From the NCBI GenBank assembly GCA_900766735.1, contig CAAFWO010000046.1, forward strand, positions 1 to 64,000: a DNA stretch of 64,000 bases. Direction: 5' to 3'. Positions within the stretch are counted from its first letter, which is position 1; the number at the start of each line of letters is the position of its first letter. Source of the DNA: Clostridia bacterium (GTDB taxonomy: Bacteria; Bacillota; Clostridia; CAKSNL01; HGM11501). Below are positions 54,565 through 62,787 of the stretch, in pieces. The notes under the pieces were generated by a model that saw only the letters and a list, made by a program, of their open reading frames with translations, did not search any database and was not told the origin of the DNA. Both the position numbers and the translations under genes were made by a program.

Positions 54565-56424
54565 TTATGCCTTTTTAAGTCTGACAGTCGCCTTGAAAAG
54601 GTCGCCGTCCGTCTTAACCGAAAAGCTTCCGCCGCAGGCTTCGGTAAAACTTTTTGCGATCGAAAGGCCGAGGCCGCTCCCGTCGGACGACCTTGCTTCG
54701 TCGCCTCTTGTGAAGCGTTCGGTTATCTCGTCGTCCTTAAAATTCATTTTGTATGAAGCGATATTCTTAAACGAGATCAAAACGCCGTCTGTCTCTTCCT
54801 CCGCTTCGATATAAACTCTCGTGCCGGAAAGCGAATAGAGCCTTGCGTTCACGATGAGGTTTGAAAACACGCGCGACATCTTTTTCCCGTCGCAAAGAAC
54901 GTTTATTTTATCGGGAACGCTTATAATAAATTCAAGCCCGCTCTTTTCGTTCTCGCTCTCCTCCTCTGCCATCGCCTGGGCGATGAGCGTTGAAAGATTG
55001 AGCTTTTCCGTCACCGCAACGTCGTTTCCGCTCTGAACTTTCGAGATTTCAAAAAGATCCTGTGTGAGCTTTTTTAATTTTTCCGCCTTTAAGCTGATAA
55101 TACTTGCATAGTCGTTTGCCTCTGCGGGCGTCAGCTCTTCTTTTACCAGAAGGTCTGAATAGTTTATGATGGAGGTGAGCGGAGTCTTTAAGTCGTGCGA
55201 AACATTGGTGATAAGCTCCGACTTCATACGCTCGGACTTCACCTTTTCGTCGACCGCTTTTCCGATTCCCTCTCCGAGCGAGTTTATGCCATCGGCAACC
55301 GGCAATAAAAATTCGTCGGTCACACCTTCGATCTTGGCCGTCATATCGCCGGATCTGATCTTGTCGATTCCAGTTATCAAGGCTTCATAGTCCGTCACCG
55401 CGCGCTTTGTATAGACTGCCAAAACGCCCGTCGCCGCGATTGCCAGAAGAAGACCCGAGATAAACGAAAATGCCGTTATCACAGAATACAAAAAGAATAT
55501 TCCTATCGCCATGATGGCTTTCCCTTTTCCGGAAAGCGCGCTGTATGTCTCGCTGACAAATTTCCAGAGCTTTTTTAAGAGCCTTTTTGCAAGGCTGAAC
55601 AACCTGTAGGTGATGCTCTGCTTTAAAAATGTGTGCATCTTAAGCTTCCTGATGTCCGAAAGCGCGAGCGCGCCGATCACGAACGACGCCGCAGTTATCC
55701 CGGCACTTGCGAGTGCGAAAACGCCCAAATTATTAAAATATGCGCCGTAATCTAAGAAAACGATGGCAACGAGAATGATCGTGACCACAAATATGAGCAT
55801 TAAGAAAAGGTTTATCTCGGTAAACATTTTGTCGATCGCGAGAGAAGTAAGCTCCCCGTCCTTCTTACGGCCTGCCGCGACGGAAAGATAAACGCATATG
55901 AAAAACACCACAATCGCCCCGGCAAACACGGGAATAAGGCGTTTTATGAGCGCGTCTGTCAGCGCTTTGGACTCCTTTGCCGCCTCCTTATAGGTCTTAT
56001 CCGTCGCGTAAAAATAAATGCACTGATCGCTCTCGACTGCCTCTGTATAAGGCTCGTAATGTAAGCGGTAGGATACGATCCTTCCGTCCTCCACATTGCA
56101 TGTGAGAGAATATGTGTACTTCCCTGTCTTAACGTTTTCCCAATTACCGATCTTTACGCCGCCTTCATACGCTTCATAGCAAAGGCCGTAGTTGTCCGCT
56201 ACCTCGCCGAGCGTCTCAGCGTCAAGCACATCTAAGCGCCTTAATTCCTCGGCAGAGCGCGAGAGCTTGTCATAAATAATATCGTCCGCCGTCAGCATAA
56301 CGTTTCCGCGGTTAAAAGCGTCCGTCACCACTCCCAAAAGCTCAAAGCCCGCGGCAAAAACGCATATAAGCGCGAGGGCTATGGCTATCGCCTTCGTAAC
56401 CGGCGAATAAATCACCTTTTTCAT
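54565..56424 (-). CDS. Membrane sensor histidine kinase
   Basis: 619 residues. An N-terminal segment (about 11-32), an extracytoplasmic region (~33-165), then four or five further membrane segments (about 165-340) and a HAMP-like linker. HisKA box NVSHDLKTPLTSIINYSDLL carries the phospho-acceptor His; N box NLIVNARLYSLSG and G2 box GSGLGLSIAKSF complete the HATPase. The N box has NARLYS where Asn-Ala-x-x-Tyr/Lys is usual, so ATP binding looks intact. It follows its response regulator by 4 bp; the signal is unknown. Confidence 0.92.
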   Translation of the reverse strand: MKKVIYSPVTKAIAIALALICVFAAGFELLGVVTDAFNRGNVMLTADDIIYDKLSRSAEELRRLDVLDAETLGEVADNYGLCYEAYEGGVKIGNWENVKTGKYTYSLTCNVEDGRIVSYRLHYEPYTEAVESDQCIYFYATDKTYKEAAKESKALTDALIKRLIPVFAGAIVVFFICVYLSVAAGRKKDGELTSLAIDKMFTEINLFLMLIFVVTIILVAIVFLDYGAYFNNLGVFALASAGITAASFVIGALALSDIRKLKMHTFLKQSITYRLFSLAKRLLKKLWKFVSETYSALSGKGKAIMAIGIFFLYSVITAFSFISGLLLAIAATGVLAVYTKRAVTDYEALITGIDKIRSGDMTAKIEGVTDEFLLPVADGINSLGEGIGKAVDEKVKSERMKSELITNVSHDLKTPLTSIINYSDLLVKEELTPAEANDYASIISLKAEKLKKLTQDLFEISKVQSGNDVAVTEKLNLSTLIAQAMAEEESENEKSGLEFIISVPDKINVLCDGKKMSRVFSNLIVNARLYSLSGTRVYIEAEEETDGVLISFKNIASYKMNFKDDEITERFTRGDEARSSDGSGLGLSIAKSFTEACGGSFSVKTDGDLFKATVRLKKA

Positions 56425-56428
56425 TTCA

Positions 56429-57124
56429 TCATTCCTTTCTGATCTTATAGCCTATCCCCCAGACCACCTTAAGATATTCCGGTTCCTTGGGGTTTATCTC
56501 GATCTTCTCCCTGATGTGCCGGATATGCACGGCGATTGTGTTGTCGTTAACGAACACATCCTCGTTCCAGACCTTAGTATAGATCTCTTCGCCGGAGAAG
56601 ACCTTTCCGGCGTTTTCCGCCAGAAGCAAAAGTATCTTATATTCGATCGGGGTGAGCCTTTTTTCCTCGCCGTCAACCGTCACCCTCGCCTCGTCCTTGT
56701 CGATCTTAAGACCGCCGATTTTTATCTCGTTTTCCTTTTTCACGTTTCCGCCGAGCGTGGTATAGCGCCGAAGCTGTGACTTCACGCGCGCGATGAGCTC
56801 GGACGGATTAAAGGGCTTTGTGACGTAATCGTCCGCCCCGGCGGTGAGCCCGAAAATCTTGTCCGAGTCCTCGCTTTTTGCCGAAAGCATGATGACCGGA
56901 ATGTTCTTTCTCTCGCGAAGGCGTAATAACGTGTCGATCCCGTTCATTTTCGGCATCATCACGTCAAGTATCATAAGCTCGACGTCGTTCTCCGTTGCAA
57001 GATCCAAAGCTTCCTCCCCGTTATATGCCGGGAGCACGGTATACCCCTCTCCGGAAAGATAGATCTCGATGCTTCTCACAATGTCCTTATCGTCGTCCGC
57101 AACAAGTATTTTGCTGTTTTTCAT
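56429..57124 (-). CDS. OmpR/PhoB-family response regulator
   Basis: 231 residues from the ATG at 57124 behind AAGGAGG. Receiver domain 1-120 with the acidic pair ADDDKD, phospho-acceptor Asp in MILDVMMPKMNG, Thr/Ser in VIMLSAKS and Lys in DYVTKPFNPSEL. The winged-helix DNA-binding domain (~130-231) ends VNDNTIAVHIRHIREKI ... VVWGIGYKI. It pairs with the sensor kinase downstream. A TATAAT at 57147-57152 could be its -10 box, but no good -35 was found. Confidence 0.94.
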   Translation of the reverse strand: MKNSKILVADDDKDIVRSIEIYLSGEGYTVLPAYNGEEALDLATENDVELMILDVMMPKMNGIDTLLRLRERKNIPVIMLSAKSEDSDKIFGLTAGADDYVTKPFNPSELIARVKSQLRRYTTLGGNVKKENEIKIGGLKIDKDEARVTVDGEEKRLTPIEYKILLLLAENAGKVFSGEEIYTKVWNEDVFVNDNTIAVHIRHIREKIEINPKEPEYLKVVWGIGYKIRKE

Positions 57125-57201
57125 TTCTTTCCTCCTTCCGTGTGCCATTATAGCGCACGGATATTAAAATAAAATTCATATAATAATTAAGATTTTATTA
57201 A

Positions 57202-57229
57202 AAATCCGCTTTTAAATAAAAGCGGATTT
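57202..57229 (-). terminator. Terminator after nadE
   Basis: AAATCCGCTTTT (57202-57213) pairs with AAAAGCGGATTT (57218-57229) over a 4-nt loop; on the minus strand a TTTTTAAT run follows. Confidence 0.85.
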
Positions 57230-57234
57230 AAGTA

Positions 57235-59142
57235 TTAAAGTTTTTCAGCCTCGGAAATCCAGGCCTTCACCGATGCGTCACTCGGCATGCGCCAGTCGCC
57301 CCTCGGCGAGAGCGTGACTGTGCCGACCTTCGGCCCGTCCGGCAGGCACGACCTTTTAAACTGCTGTGAGAAGAACCTTCTTATAAAGGTCTTGAGCCAG
57401 AATTTCACAGTCTCGCCGTCAAATTCATCGCCGAAAGCATATTCGGCGAGCCTTAATATCTTTTCCGGTGAAAATCCGAAACGCACCATATGATAAAGGT
57501 AAAAATCGTGAAGATCATATGGGCCGACAAGCTCCTCCGTCTTTTGCGATATCTCCCCGTCCTTGGCCGGAAGAAGCTCCGGGCTCACAGGCGTTGCCAG
57601 AATGTCGTAAAGCGACTCTTTCATTTTTTCGTTTTCTGTTGTGTCCGCAACATATTTCACGATGTGGCGCACCAACGTTTTGGGAACGGAGGCGTTCACC
57701 GCATACATCGACATATGGTCGCCGTTATAGGTCGCCCAGCCGAGCGCGAGCTCCGACAAGTCGCCCGTGCCTATGACCATTCCGCCCTTTTCGTTTGCAA
57801 GGTCCATCAAGACCTTTGTGCGCTCGCGCGCCTGGCCGTTTTCATAGACGACGTTAAAATCATTAATATCGTGGCCGATGTCCTTAAAGTGGCTCGTCAC
57901 AGTGTTTTTAATATCCACCGTCATAAAGCTTGTGCCGATTGCCTCGCAAAGGCGCTCTGCGTTGCTCTTCGTTCTTTTCGTCGTTCCGAAGCACGGCATC
58001 GTGACCGCTAAAATATCCGTCATCGGGCGGTTTAACTTCCGGAACGCGCGAACCGTCACCAAAAGAGCGAGGCTTGAATCAAGTCCGCCCGAGATTCCGA
58101 TGACGGCGGTTTTCGAGTTCGTGTGCTCGATCCTTTTCTTAAGCCCTTCGGACTGTATCTCCAGAATTGTTTCACAGCGCTCTTTCCTTCTTCCCTCGTC
58201 CTCCGGCACAAAGGGGCGCTTTTCGACTTTTCTCGTGAGTCGTGTATTAGTCAGCGGCATGGAGAAATAAATTGTCTCATAGCCTTCGTCATTTGCCGTA
58301 AAGGTGTTCTGCCTCATTCTCTCATTTGAGAGCTTGTCTAAGTCGACCTCGGTTATTATCATTTCATTTTCAAAGAGGCGGCTTTCCGAAAGCACGCTTC
58401 CGTTTTCGGCGATGATGTTATGGCCGGCAAATACCATGTCCTGTGTGGACTCGCCGTATCCCGCGTCTGCATACATATATGCCGCCAAAAGGCGCGACGA
58501 CTGCGACGAAACGAGCGAGCGCCTGTATTCCTTCTTGCCGATGAGCTCGTCGCTCGCCGAGGGGTTTACGATAATCGTCGCCCCGGCCATGGCGTGGCCG
58601 ATGCTCGGAGGTGCGGGAACCCAGAGATCCTCGCATATCTCGCACGCTATTTTAAGCCCGGGCGACTCCTTCGAAGCAAAAATCATCTTCGTTCCGAAAG
58701 GATAGCTCTCCTCTCCGATCGAAATAACGGAGTTTTCACAAGGTGCCGGGGTAAAATGGCGGCACTCGTAAAACTCACCGTAGTTCGGGATATATGTTTT
58801 CGGGACAACGCCCAAAATCTCGCCCTTATACAAAAACACAGCCGTGTTATAAAGCTTTGCGTTTTTCTCCAACGGAAGGCCGATAACTGTGACTGCGCCG
58901 GTCTCTTTCGTCTTTTCCCTTATCTTATCAAGCGCATCTATTGTGCTCTTTCTTAATGTGCTCTGAAAAAAAAGGTCATTACAGGTGTAGCCTGTGAGCG
59001 AAAGCTCCGGAAAAAGAAGAACCTTAACACCCTCTTTTTCGGCCTTTTCCATCATCTTTATAATATTTTCAGCATTAAAAGAAGGGTCTGCCGTTTTAAT
59101 TATGGGAGTCGCCGCGGCGACCTTGAAAAATCCGTGTTTCAT
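57235..59142 (-). CDS. nadE: Glutamine-dependent NAD+ synthetase
   Basis: 635 residues. Amidates nicotinate adenine dinucleotide to NAD+. The N-terminal nitrilase-type glutaminase (~1-270) has Glu in LLFPELSLTGYTC, Lys in GVVPKTYIPNY and the nucleophile Cys in KIACEICEDLWVP. The C-terminal synthetase has the PPi loop in ISGGLDSSLALLV, TKRTKSNAE and GTGDLSELALGWATYNGDHMSMY. Length and order match the long glutamine-dependent class, so no separate ammonia supply is required. Confidence 0.95.
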   Translation of the reverse strand: MKHGFFKVAAATPIIKTADPSFNAENIIKMMEKAEKEGVKVLLFPELSLTGYTCNDLFFQSTLRKSTIDALDKIREKTKETGAVTVIGLPLEKNAKLYNTAVFLYKGEILGVVPKTYIPNYGEFYECRHFTPAPCENSVISIGEESYPFGTKMIFASKESPGLKIACEICEDLWVPAPPSIGHAMAGATIIVNPSASDELIGKKEYRRSLVSSQSSRLLAAYMYADAGYGESTQDMVFAGHNIIAENGSVLSESRLFENEMIITEVDLDKLSNERMRQNTFTANDEGYETIYFSMPLTNTRLTRKVEKRPFVPEDEGRRKERCETILEIQSEGLKKRIEHTNSKTAVIGISGGLDSSLALLVTVRAFRKLNRPMTDILAVTMPCFGTTKRTKSNAERLCEAIGTSFMTVDIKNTVTSHFKDIGHDINDFNVVYENGQARERTKVLMDLANEKGGMVIGTGDLSELALGWATYNGDHMSMYAVNASVPKTLVRHIVKYVADTTENEKMKESLYDILATPVSPELLPAKDGEISQKTEELVGPYDLHDFYLYHMVRFGFSPEKILRLAEYAFGDEFDGETVKFWLKTFIRRFFSQQFKRSCLPDGPKVGTVTLSPRGDWRMPSDASVKAWISEAEKL

Positions 59143-59165
59143 TAAAATCAGTCCTCTCTTTTAAT

Positions 59166-59194
59166 AATATAACATAAAATGCGCCATTCGTCCA
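59166..59194 (-). promoter_or_regulatory. Promoter of nadE
   Basis: TGGACG (59189-59194), 17 bp, TATATT (59166-59171) on the minus strand; GAGAGGA follows before the ATG at 59142. Confidence 0.55.
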
Positions 59195-59227
59195 CTGTTA
59201 TTTTTGAATTGCCCGGCAAGTGATAGG

Positions 59228-59345
59228 AAAAATGCGTGCAGAGCGTGCAAACCGAACCAAAAGCTCGGCATAAAGCCGAGCTTTTGGGATACCCGAAGGT
59301 GTACAAAAGTACTCCGAGAGGTGAGGTTTGCGCAAAGCAGTCTGC
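59228..59345. repeat. Hairpin-rich non-coding element A
   Basis: A ~100-nt foldable block. GCGTGCAAACC near 59242-59252 pairs with GGTTTGCGC near 59325-59333 as a closing stem. Inside is a perfect 13-bp stem, CCAAAAGCTCGGC / GCCGAGCTTTTGG, around loop ATAAA (59257-59287), and a GTAC-AAAA-GTAC stem-loop (59311-59322). No ORF, promoter or T run is evident. It could be a structured RNA or a dispersed palindromic repeat; not a match to a riboswitch class I know. Confidence 0.45.
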
Positions 59346-59456
59346 ATATATTAATTATCAGAATTTGCCGACGGCAGATTTTCTTCTCTTTAATTTCAAA
59401 AGAGCAATTTCATCGGTCTGCGAATTACTGACATTTTGTTCTTTTTTGCAGACTGC
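59337..59456. repeat. Long imperfect inverted-repeat element B (~120 bp)
   Basis: GCAGTCTGCA (59337-59346) and TGCAGACTGC (59447-59456) are perfect inverted ends. The interior continues as an imperfect stem (ATCAGAATTTGCCG versus CGAATTACTGAC) and closes at CTCTTT-N7-AAAGAG-type tip (59387-59404). No coding sequence. It resembles short palindromic repeats found between genes of gut Clostridia; origin is inference. Confidence 0.45.
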
Positions 59457-59471
59457 GGTCGGTGCGTGTTT

Positions 59472-60473
59472 TTATATCACTTTTTCTCCTCCTGCTAAAG
59501 CAATCTCTTTCTTTACTAACATCGCGGAAGCGATTCCCTCGGAAAGCGGAGCGATCTCCTCGCCGTTTCCTTCGATGATGTTTTCGATGAAATACTTAAT
59601 CTCGGTGTAATATGCGCCGAGGTTTGAAACATTGATTCCGATGTCAACATCCATATCGCACTCGGACTTAAACTCGGGAGTGAAGCACTCTCCCTTGTCC
59701 GTTCTCACGGTAAGACGGCCGTTATGCTCCATCGTTGCTTTCTCAAAGCAAACCCTGAATCCGGCCGAGAAGGGATAACCGTCCACCATGTCCCAGCAGC
59801 CCTCGGACTTAACCACCGTGTCGCCGTATTTAAATCCGGCATAAATGTGGTCGATCACGCCGTCGGAATTTCTCGTCACATCGGCCGTTACCTCATCGGG
59901 CTCGCCGAATATGTAGCGCATAACGTCCACATCGTGAACATGAAGGTCAAGCGCAACGGTTCCGCTCTTTTTCCAGTCGTTGAACCAATCCTCCCACGAC
60001 CAGTGCGGATCGGACGAAAGGCGGTAGAAATATGCGCTCTTCACCTTGCCGTAGGTACCGCTTTTAACCGCGTCGCGCAGGTAAACATATTCGTTCATGA
60101 AGCGGACTACCTGGCCGATCTGAATCTTCGCGCCGGTCTCCTCCTTCGTTTTGAGAAGAAGCTTCGCCTCCTCCTCGTTTAAGCAGACGGGCTTCTCCAA
60201 AAATACGGACACGCCTTTTTTCATTGCCGCAACCGCATACTCCGTGTGAAGATATGTCGGCAGGCAGATGTCGATAATATCGGGCTTTTCGTTCTCCAAA
60301 AGCTCTTTTCCCGTCTCATAATATTTCGCACCGGAGGCACTTAAATACTTCTCTGTTTTTTCCTTTGAAAGATCGGCGATCGCGACAAGCTTCACCTTGT
60401 CGGCAAGCGCAAGATAGCAGTTTGCATGCATTGCACCCATTCCGCCGCAACCTATTAATCCAACTGTAAACAT
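59472..60473 (-). CDS. Gfo/Idh/MocA family oxidoreductase
   Basis: 333 residues. NAD(P)-dependent sugar or inositol-type dehydrogenase. Rossmann GLIGCGGMGAMHANCY at the N-terminus, DIIDICLPTYLHTEY, and the catalytic EKPVCLNEEEA. The C-terminal alpha/beta substrate domain includes VALDLHVHDVDVMRYIFGEP. Substrate unknown; with a downstream-type TIM-barrel isomerase it would form a two-step sugar or inositol conversion. It lies 2 bp after the isomerase gene. Confidence 0.9.
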   Translation of the reverse strand: MFTVGLIGCGGMGAMHANCYLALADKVKLVAIADLSKEKTEKYLSASGAKYYETGKELLENEKPDIIDICLPTYLHTEYAVAAMKKGVSVFLEKPVCLNEEEAKLLLKTKEETGAKIQIGQVVRFMNEYVYLRDAVKSGTYGKVKSAYFYRLSSDPHWSWEDWFNDWKKSGTVALDLHVHDVDVMRYIFGEPDEVTADVTRNSDGVIDHIYAGFKYGDTVVKSEGCWDMVDGYPFSAGFRVCFEKATMEHNGRLTVRTDKGECFTPEFKSECDMDVDIGINVSNLGAYYTEIKYFIENIIEGNGEEIAPLSEGIASAMLVKKEIALAGGEKVI

Positions 60474-60475
60474 AA

Positions 60476-61303
60476 TTATTCTCCCTTCATAATGTCCTTA
60501 AGATATTTGATCGTGTCGATAATATCCCTTGTCTGCTGTTCGCCGGATATTTCGCGCTCGATATAAAGGTCTCCCTCATAGCCGGCCTTGGCAAGCTCAC
60601 CCATGAATACCGGGAAGTTCACCTTGCCCTCGCCGACCTTCGTCTCGTCGCCGAGCTTCGAAAAGTCGCCGTGCGGATAAACGCCGTCTTTAACGTGGAC
60701 GCCGCGTATCTTATCGCCGTAGATTCCGACAGCGTCAACCGGATTTGCTCTTCCGTACATGATGAGGTTTGCCGGATCCAAGTTGACGCCAAGGTTCGAA
60801 AGCCCGGTGTCCGCGATCGTGCGCATCAGCGTCGTGGGGGTCTCCTGACCTGTCTCAAAGTTGAACCAGATGCCCTTTGACGCGGCATAGCGGCCGACAT
60901 ATGCAACCGCATTCACAAGGCCGTGATAGCCCTGATATACCGGCTGTTCGGGAATGAAGCCCATGTGCGTCGCAACGTCCGGCACTCCCAACTCCTTGGC
61001 AAAATCCATCGCGCGGCAAAGCTCCTCCATTCTCTTGAAACGGTAGGTCTCGGGAACGAGGCCGAGCGTCTCCGGTCCGTCCGTGAAGTTCCAGATGGAA
61101 GGTCCGCTCCACCCTGCCCAGACAGATGTGACCTCGAGCTTGCCGGAAAGCGCCTCTTTGACCTTTTTCGCATTCTCGCTTGTCAGGTTCTCAGGGTGCC
61201 AGCAGCGGAGCTGTACCGTTTCAAGCTCGAAATCAAAAAGCTCCTTCGTGTCGCCATTTAAAATATCCTCTAAACTAAAGATTATTCCGATTTTATTTTT
61301 CAT
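60476..61303 (-). CDS. Sugar phosphate isomerase/epimerase (AP-endonuclease-2-like TIM barrel)
   Basis: 275 residues. A xylose-isomerase-like TIM barrel of the IolE/IolI type: AGWSGPSIWNF, ELGVPDVATHMGFIPEQP, WFNFETGQETPTTLMRTI (metal Glu), LGVNLDPANLIMYG (metal Asp), IRGVHVKDGVYP (His) and YEGDLYIEREISGE (Glu). The four metal ligands are therefore present. First gene of the operon, with a strong promoter controlled from the divergent AraC gene. Confidence 0.88.
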   Translation of the reverse strand: MKNKIGIIFSLEDILNGDTKELFDFELETVQLRCWHPENLTSENAKKVKEALSGKLEVTSVWAGWSGPSIWNFTDGPETLGLVPETYRFKRMEELCRAMDFAKELGVPDVATHMGFIPEQPVYQGYHGLVNAVAYVGRYAASKGIWFNFETGQETPTTLMRTIADTGLSNLGVNLDPANLIMYGRANPVDAVGIYGDKIRGVHVKDGVYPHGDFSKLGDETKVGEGKVNFPVFMGELAKAGYEGDLYIEREISGEQQTRDIIDTIKYLKDIMKGE

Positions 61304-61322
61304 AAAAACACCTCTTTAAGTA

Positions 61323-61365
61323 TTGACTTTACTATGATTATAAGGTATCATTATACTAAATTCAA
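61323..61365. promoter_or_regulatory. Overlapping divergent promoters of the isomerase operon and AraC gene
   Basis: Minus strand: TTGAAT (61360-61365), 17 bp, TATAAT (61337-61342), driving the isomerase. Plus strand: TTGACT (61323-61328), 17 bp, TATCAT (61346-61351), driving the AraC gene. They face away from each other and share ~30 bp. Confidence 0.75.
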
Positions 61366-61374
61366 TATGATATG

Positions 61375-61410
61375 AGATACTTTTTTTATGATTTTAGATA
61401 CTTTTATTTT
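61375..61410 (-). promoter_or_regulatory. Putative AraC-type operator: two direct repeats 21 bp apart
   Basis: AGATACTTTT begins at 61375 and again at 61396; on the minus strand the unit reads AAAAGTATCT. Spacing of 21 bp is two DNA turns, so one protein dimer could bind both on the same face, as AraC/XylS activators do. The nearer repeat ends 9 bp upstream of the isomerase -35 box (61365), the activation position. Confidence 0.65.
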
Positions 61411-61424
61411 CGTGGAGGTGTCAA

Positions 61425-62243
61425 ATGCTCAAAGTAACGAAGCTTATTAATATCGAGGCGTTTTTCTCGGCCTTCGAAACGGTGTTCGAGCCGGACTACC
61501 GCTATGACGGGGAGCGTCACAATTTCTGGGAGATGGTCTATGCCGCGGACGGGTGCATCGGCGTTGCTGAGGACGAGCGCATCTACCGACTGGAAAAGGG
61601 CGAAGCGATTTTTCACAAGCCGATGGAGTTTCACCGCATATGGTCGTCGGACGGAACGTCCCCGCGCGTGATATTCATCACCTTTTCCGCGACGGGGGAC
61701 GGGTTTGACATGCTCGGAAACGGCGTTTTCAAGATAAACGAAACGCTTGACGCGGCGATAAACGAGGCTCTTTCAAACGCCGTCTACTGCCGCGACATCG
61801 AAGACCCTTTTAAGATCCAGCTCGCCGCGGTGAATATGGAAAGATTCCTCATTATGCTCTTGGAAAGCCAGATCCCGGAGTCGCGCCAGCAAAAGACTAT
61901 CGGCACGGCAAACTATAAAGAGATCATCCGCGTGATGAACGAAAATCTTGACAAAAACCTGTCCTCCGAGGACATTGCCGCACTTTGCGGTCTTGGCCTT
62001 TCCAACCTTAAAAAAACGTTCCGCCGCTATGCCGGAACGGGCGTGATGGAATATTTCAACCATTTAAAAATTCTCCGCGCGATGGGCCTTATAAATTCCG
62101 GGCTCTCGATGCGTGAGATCAGCGAAGCGCTCGGCTATTCAAGCCCGAACTATTTTTCGGACGCTTTTAAAAGGCAGTGCGGAATCACGCCGACCGAGTA
62201 TAAGCGCGACTATGTGACTGACATCGGAGGAATACTTTTGTAG
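61425..62243 (+). CDS. AraC family transcriptional regulator
   Basis: 272 residues. N-terminal cupin-like sensor (RHNFWEMVYAADGCIGV, KGEAIFHKPMEFHRIW, SPRVIFITFSATG) and a full C-terminal AraC HTH (SSEDIAALCGLGLSNLKKTFRRY; SMREISEALGYSSPNYFSDAFKR; GITPTEYKRDY). GGAGGTG precedes the ATG at 61425. It is divergent from the isomerase/oxidoreductase pair and probably activates it through the direct repeats in the spacer. Confidence 0.92.
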   Translation: MLKVTKLINIEAFFSAFETVFEPDYRYDGERHNFWEMVYAADGCIGVAEDERIYRLEKGEAIFHKPMEFHRIWSSDGTSPRVIFITFSATGDGFDMLGNGVFKINETLDAAINEALSNAVYCRDIEDPFKIQLAAVNMERFLIMLLESQIPESRQQKTIGTANYKEIIRVMNENLDKNLSSEDIAALCGLGLSNLKKTFRRYAGTGVMEYFNHLKILRAMGLINSGLSMREISEALGYSSPNYFSDAFKRQCGITPTEYKRDYVTDIGGILL

Positions 62244-62273
62244 ATCGCGCTTATAATAGTAAGGGTGATAATA

Positions 62274-62747
62274 ATGAAGCATAAAACAAAGGTATATATT
62301 TTCGGAGTTCTTTTTCCGCTCGCAATCGGCGGTCTCTCCGCCCTTTGCACCTCGTATAATATGAAAACGTTTTTTAATGAGATAATAAAGCCGCCGCTCT
62401 CGCCGCCGTCGTGGCTTTTCCCCGTCGTGTGGTCGGTTCTCTTTATCTTAATGGGGATAGGCTCGGCAAAGGCGTATCTTTCCCCCGCATCAAAAAACCG
62501 CACATCTGCGCTCCGGCTTTACCTTATAAACCTCTTTTTAAACTTTTTCTGGAGCATAATATTTTTTGATTTCCGCGCGTTTTTGTTAGCTTTCATCTGG
62601 ATTCTGGCGCTTTTATTCGTTATTATTTTAATGACTGTCCGCTTTTATAAGTGCGACCGGGCAAGCGGCCTTATGCAGATCCCCTATATTCTCTGGGTGA
62701 CCTTTGCCGGATATTTAAACTTTGCGATATGGTTTTTGAATAAATAG
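62274..62747 (+). CDS. tspO: TspO/MBR family membrane protein
   Basis: 157 residues with five membrane helices. Family motifs: KPPLSPPSWLFPVVWSVLFILMGIGSA (the PPxWxFxxVWxxLY-like loop) and NFFWSIIFFDFRAF, with the late aromatic WVTFAGYLNFAIWFLNK. TspO proteins bind porphyrins and steroids; the role in anaerobes is unclear. ATG 62274 follows AAGGGTG; a GTG at 62265 would lie inside that site. It is 30 bp after the AraC gene and may be co-transcribed. Confidence 0.92.
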   Translation: MKHKTKVYIFGVLFPLAIGGLSALCTSYNMKTFFNEIIKPPLSPPSWLFPVVWSVLFILMGIGSAKAYLSPASKNRTSALRLYLINLFLNFFWSIIFFDFRAFLLAFIWILALLFVIILMTVRFYKCDRASGLMQIPYILWVTFAGYLNFAIWFLNK

Positions 62748-62787
62748 TCCTCTTTTGGCAATACTCCCTTAAAAAAGGAGGAATTTT

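Noticed and set aside
57490..58956. Plus-strand frames over nadE (57490-58011, 58420-58956)
   Set aside because: They are antisense shadows of a full-length, motif-complete nadE; their products are Arg/His-rich and resemble no family.
59166..59471. NAD+ riboswitch upstream of nadE
   Set aside because: The nadE promoter (59166-59194) lies between the hairpin elements and the gene, so they are not in the nadE leader. The sequence does not match NAD-sensing motifs known to me.
59236..59610. Plus-strand 124-codon frame spanning the hairpin elements
   Set aside because: It crosses both palindromic elements and the end of the Gfo/Idh gene, has no ribosome-binding site, and its composition is not protein-like.
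62252..62257. TATAAT before tspO as a separate promoter
   Set aside because: No acceptable -35 box lies 16-18 bp upstream, so read-through from the AraC gene is equally likely.
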